Assembly (NCBI RefSeq): GCF_001458395.1
Contig: NZ_CYSR01000032.1
Span: 1-64,000, forward strand
Reading direction: 5' to 3'
DNA: 64,000 nt
Source of the DNA: Leisingera aquaemixtae
GTDB taxonomy: Bacteria; Pseudomonadota; Alphaproteobacteria; Rhodobacterales; Rhodobacteraceae
In this document: positions 62,278-64,000 of the stretch, in pieces
Position numbering within the stretch: the stretch's first letter is position 1
Layout of the letters: every line of letters begins with the position of its first letter
Position numbers and translations under genes: made by a program
Notes under the pieces: model-generated
Seen by the model: the letters and a program-made list of their open reading frames with translations, nothing else
Told to the model about the DNA's origin: nothing
Database searches by the model: none

Positions 62278-64000
62278 GCGGTTTCCTTTGCCGGGGTTCC
62301 CGGCGGGAACAGGGTGTCGAAAGCGGCCCGTTCGAAAACCTCGAGCCGGGTCTGGCGCGAGGCATTCAGAACCCGCACGCCGCGGGCTTCGCACCGCGCG
62401 CGGGCGCGGGCATAGGAGACCTCGAGCACCTCCAGGTTCGGCTGGTGCCAGCGCTCGCCGGTCTCCCGGTAGCCGGGGTGGAAATGGTTCTGCTCGCCCG
62501 CATGCAGATACGTATTGCCCTGTTTGACCTTGGGCAGCACGTAGCTGTGGTCGAGCCCGATCAGGACGATCTCGGCGCAGCCCATGAACAGCGCCATCTG
62601 GATCTGGCTGTAGACGATGGTCGAGCCCCAGCAGATGCCGTGGCTCAGATCCTCGCTGAACGCCGGGAAGTCCGGGTCCGACAGCGGGTCTTCAAAGGAG
62701 CGCGGCGGCCGGAAGGGCACAAAGACGGTGTCGGCGGCGTGATAGCCGAAGTCGCGCACATTTGCCGGAAAGATCTTCAGGCTGCCTTCCAGCCCGGCAA
62801 TCCGCTCCCAGTTGTTCTGAATCACCAGGTGGTCTTCGACCGAGTAATAATCGGGGCGCCAGCAGGTGTCTTCGTAGGCCAGGTAGATCTTGTTGGATGC
62901 AAAGGTGACGCTGTTGTGCAGCCTGTCCAGATCGGAAACCCGCAGGCTGGGCCCATTGCCGACGATCACGGCCCGGGCGCCCTTGTGGCGGTTGCGCAGA
63001 ACGCTCAGCAGGATCTGGCTGGCCCGGTCCTGGTCCGCATGGGCCCGGGCGGTATCCAGCAGCCGGTTGTGCGCCAGCTGGTCCTCAAGCTGGCGCAGCT
63101 GCCGCGACCTGGCGTTCTGTTCGGCCCGGTGAAACGTGTCGGCCTTGAGGTGCAGCGCTGCCAGTTCGCGCTGCCGCTGCAGGGCCGTCTCCGCCCGGCC
63201 GGGGCGGACCAGGGCGGGATCTGCCGCGGGCTGGTTGCCGGCCATCTGCGCCCAGCAGGCAATCGTGGCCAGGCGCGCCCGGGCGGCTGAGCAGCGCTGG
63301 ACCAGCTGCGGCAGGCGGCTGAGCGCCCGCAGCTGCCGGCGCAGGCGGCGCTGCAGCCGCCAGGAGCGGAACGGCGGCCGCAGGGGCGGGCGCGGCGGCC
63401 GGGCGGCAGGCAGGACCATTGCTTCCGGCCCGGCCAGGAAGGCATCCATCTCATTCATCAGCGCCCAGGCGCCGCCGGCGCCGCCGGCGCCGCCGGCGCC
63501 GCCGGCAGCGGCGCGGCTGCGCACCGCGGCAGAGAATTCGGCCCGCAGCGCGTCCGGATCCGCCAGCTCTCCCTGCAAGGCCCTGAGGGTCAGCTGCGCG
63601 CCATAGCCGGGCGGGGCCTGATCCGCGGCCGGCTGGAAAGACAGCGGAGCGGCCAGCTGCAGCCCCGCGCGCTGCAGGCGGGCGCTGTATTCGCGTTCTG
63701 CGGCCGGGACCGGGAACGGGCAGGGCAGCCCGTGGCGGTGAATGCTGCGCGCATCCAGGCAGCACCAGTCCCAGGGCGCTGTTGCGGCGGTTTGTGCCCT
63801 GCGCATCAGCGCCGCCGGATCCGCGCCATCCGCGCTGCCGTCCGCGGGCGGCGCACAAAGAAAGGCTTCGGGCCGCAGGAAGCGCATGAAGGCGGCCGCA
63901 TGGGCGAACATTCCAGCCTGCGGCCGCCGCCCCGCGCGCAGCAGGCAGAGATGGGTGAAGCCTTCTGCCGCCAGGCTGCCGTAGCAGGCCTCGTAGAGGC
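62274..64000 (-). CDS. GT/DUF115 fusion paralogue with degenerate GT domain, 5' end outside window
   Basis: The open frame continues past position 64000, so the N-terminus is missing; 575 codons are present. It aligns with the protein at 58763-61375: LYEACYGSLAAEGFTHLCLL matches IYESCYGAQAEQGFTHVCLL. The metal motif DDD is RAG here, KMDDVEYG is PAAEREYS and the HDDFEEKY block is absent. The DUF115 part is well kept: AVIVGNGPSLRVSDLDRL, NKIYLAYEDTCWRPDYYSVE, ICWGSTIVYSQIQMALFMG and LGLDHSYVLPKVKQ. Thus the GT-A domain is probably inactive while DUF115 may work. A four-copy GCCGCCGGC tandem repeat (63471-63506) encodes a Gly/Ala linker. It overlaps the SMP-30 gene by four bases. Confidence 0.85.
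   Translation of the reverse strand, partial: LYEACYGSLAAEGFTHLCLLRAGRRPQAGMFAHAAAFMRFLRPEAFLCAPPADGSADGADPAALMRRAQTAATAPWDWCCLDARSIHRHGLPCPFPVPAAEREYSARLQRAGLQLAAPLSFQPAADQAPPGYGAQLTLRALQGELADPDALRAEFSAAVRSRAAAGGAGGAGGAGGAWALMNEMDAFLAGPEAMVLPAARPPRPPLRPPFRSWRLQRRLRRQLRALSRLPQLVQRCSAARARLATIACWAQMAGNQPAADPALVRPGRAETALQRQRELAALHLKADTFHRAEQNARSRQLRQLEDQLAHNRLLDTARAHADQDRASQILLSVLRNRHKGARAVIVGNGPSLRVSDLDRLHNSVTFASNKIYLAYEDTCWRPDYYSVEDHLVIQNNWERIAGLEGSLKIFPANVRDFGYHAADTVFVPFRPPRSFEDPLSDPDFPAFSEDLSHGICWGSTIVYSQIQMALFMGCAEIVLIGLDHSYVLPKVKQGNTYLHAGEQNHFHPGYRETGERWHQPNLEVLEVSYARARARCEARGVRVLNASRQTRLEVFERAAFDTLFPPGTPAKETA
63471..63506 (+). repeat. Nine-bp tandem repeat in coding sequence
   Basis: GCCGCCGGC occurs four times exactly. 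On the coding (minus) strand it gives a Gly/Ala repeat in the degenerate GT part of the fusion protein. Copy number may vary without a frame change. Confidence 0.9.

Overview
The window looks like most of an extrachromosomal replicon of a marine alphaproteobacterium of the Rhodobacteraceae (roseobacter group, most plausibly Phaeobacter, Leisingera or a relative). The DNA is very GC-rich. At 35.6-41.7 kb it carries a replication initiator of the plasmid RepA type, an iteron origin, ParA, ParB and three palindromic partition-like sites. Nearly everything else makes, modifies or exports surface polysaccharide. A RepA replicon carrying an rml (dTDP-rhamnose) operon plus capsule genes is the known layout of roseobacter 'biofilm plasmids'; the genus is inference. 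Both window ends cut through genes (1-833 and 62274-64000), so the replicon is larger than the window or continues across its junction.

Layout. 1-833: partial right-handed beta-helix protein. 1.4-2.8 kb: a duplicated promoter/leader flanking a sulfotransferase. 2.8-7.4 kb: a Wzc-type tyrosine kinase/copolymerase and two GT4 glycosyltransferases. 7.4-19.1 kb (minus strand): sulfotransferase, outer-membrane barrel, ManC, a small poly-Thr protein, YjbF/YjbH pair, a CapD/PglF dehydratase, a PglC-type initiating sugar transferase and an epimerase. 19.2-20.4 kb: Wza. 20.5-24.0 kb: rmlCBDA. 24.2-25.5 kb: a GT4 enzyme whose 3' end is tandemly repeated. 25.9-28.9 kb: two divergent LuxR-type regulators and a membrane protein. 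29.1-34.9 kb: a cysteine-containing RTX protein with its type I secretion ABC and HlyD proteins. 35.7-40.1 kb: the replication/partition cassette between 66-bp inverted repeats. 40.2-47.9 kb: ugd, a GT2 enzyme, KpsM/KpsE/KpsT and a GlfT2-like galactofuranosyltransferase. 48-52 kb: four sulfotransferases. 52-55 kb: a putative rhamnosyltransferase, UDP-galactopyranose mutase and an acetyltransferase. 55-64 kb (minus strand): a modification operon with an unrecognised TPR-like protein, a GT-A enzyme, a TylF-type methyltransferase, two GT/DUF115 fusion proteins and an SMP-30 lactonase-like protein.

How it may work together (inference). Rml, ManC, Ugd, CapD and Glf supply dTDP-rhamnose, GDP-mannose, UDP-glucuronate, a 4-keto amino sugar and UDP-galactofuranose. 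The glycosyltransferases build at least one glycan, probably rhamnose- and galactofuranose-containing, and six sulfotransferases, an acetyltransferase and a methyltransferase may decorate it. Two export lines coexist: Wza/Wzc with YjbF/YjbH, and the ABC-type KpsMTE. No Wzx flippase, Wzy polymerase or TolC is seen. The RTX protein would be a matrix or adhesion partner.

The most novel items are a GT/DUF115 fusion whose glycosyltransferase domain has lost its metal-binding and catalytic motifs beside an intact paralogue, a Glf-GlfT2-ABC galactofuranan module resembling the mycobacterial galactan pathway, the extended palindromes around the replicon core, and a cysteine-containing RTX protein. 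No rRNA, tRNA, CRISPR array or transposase was seen.
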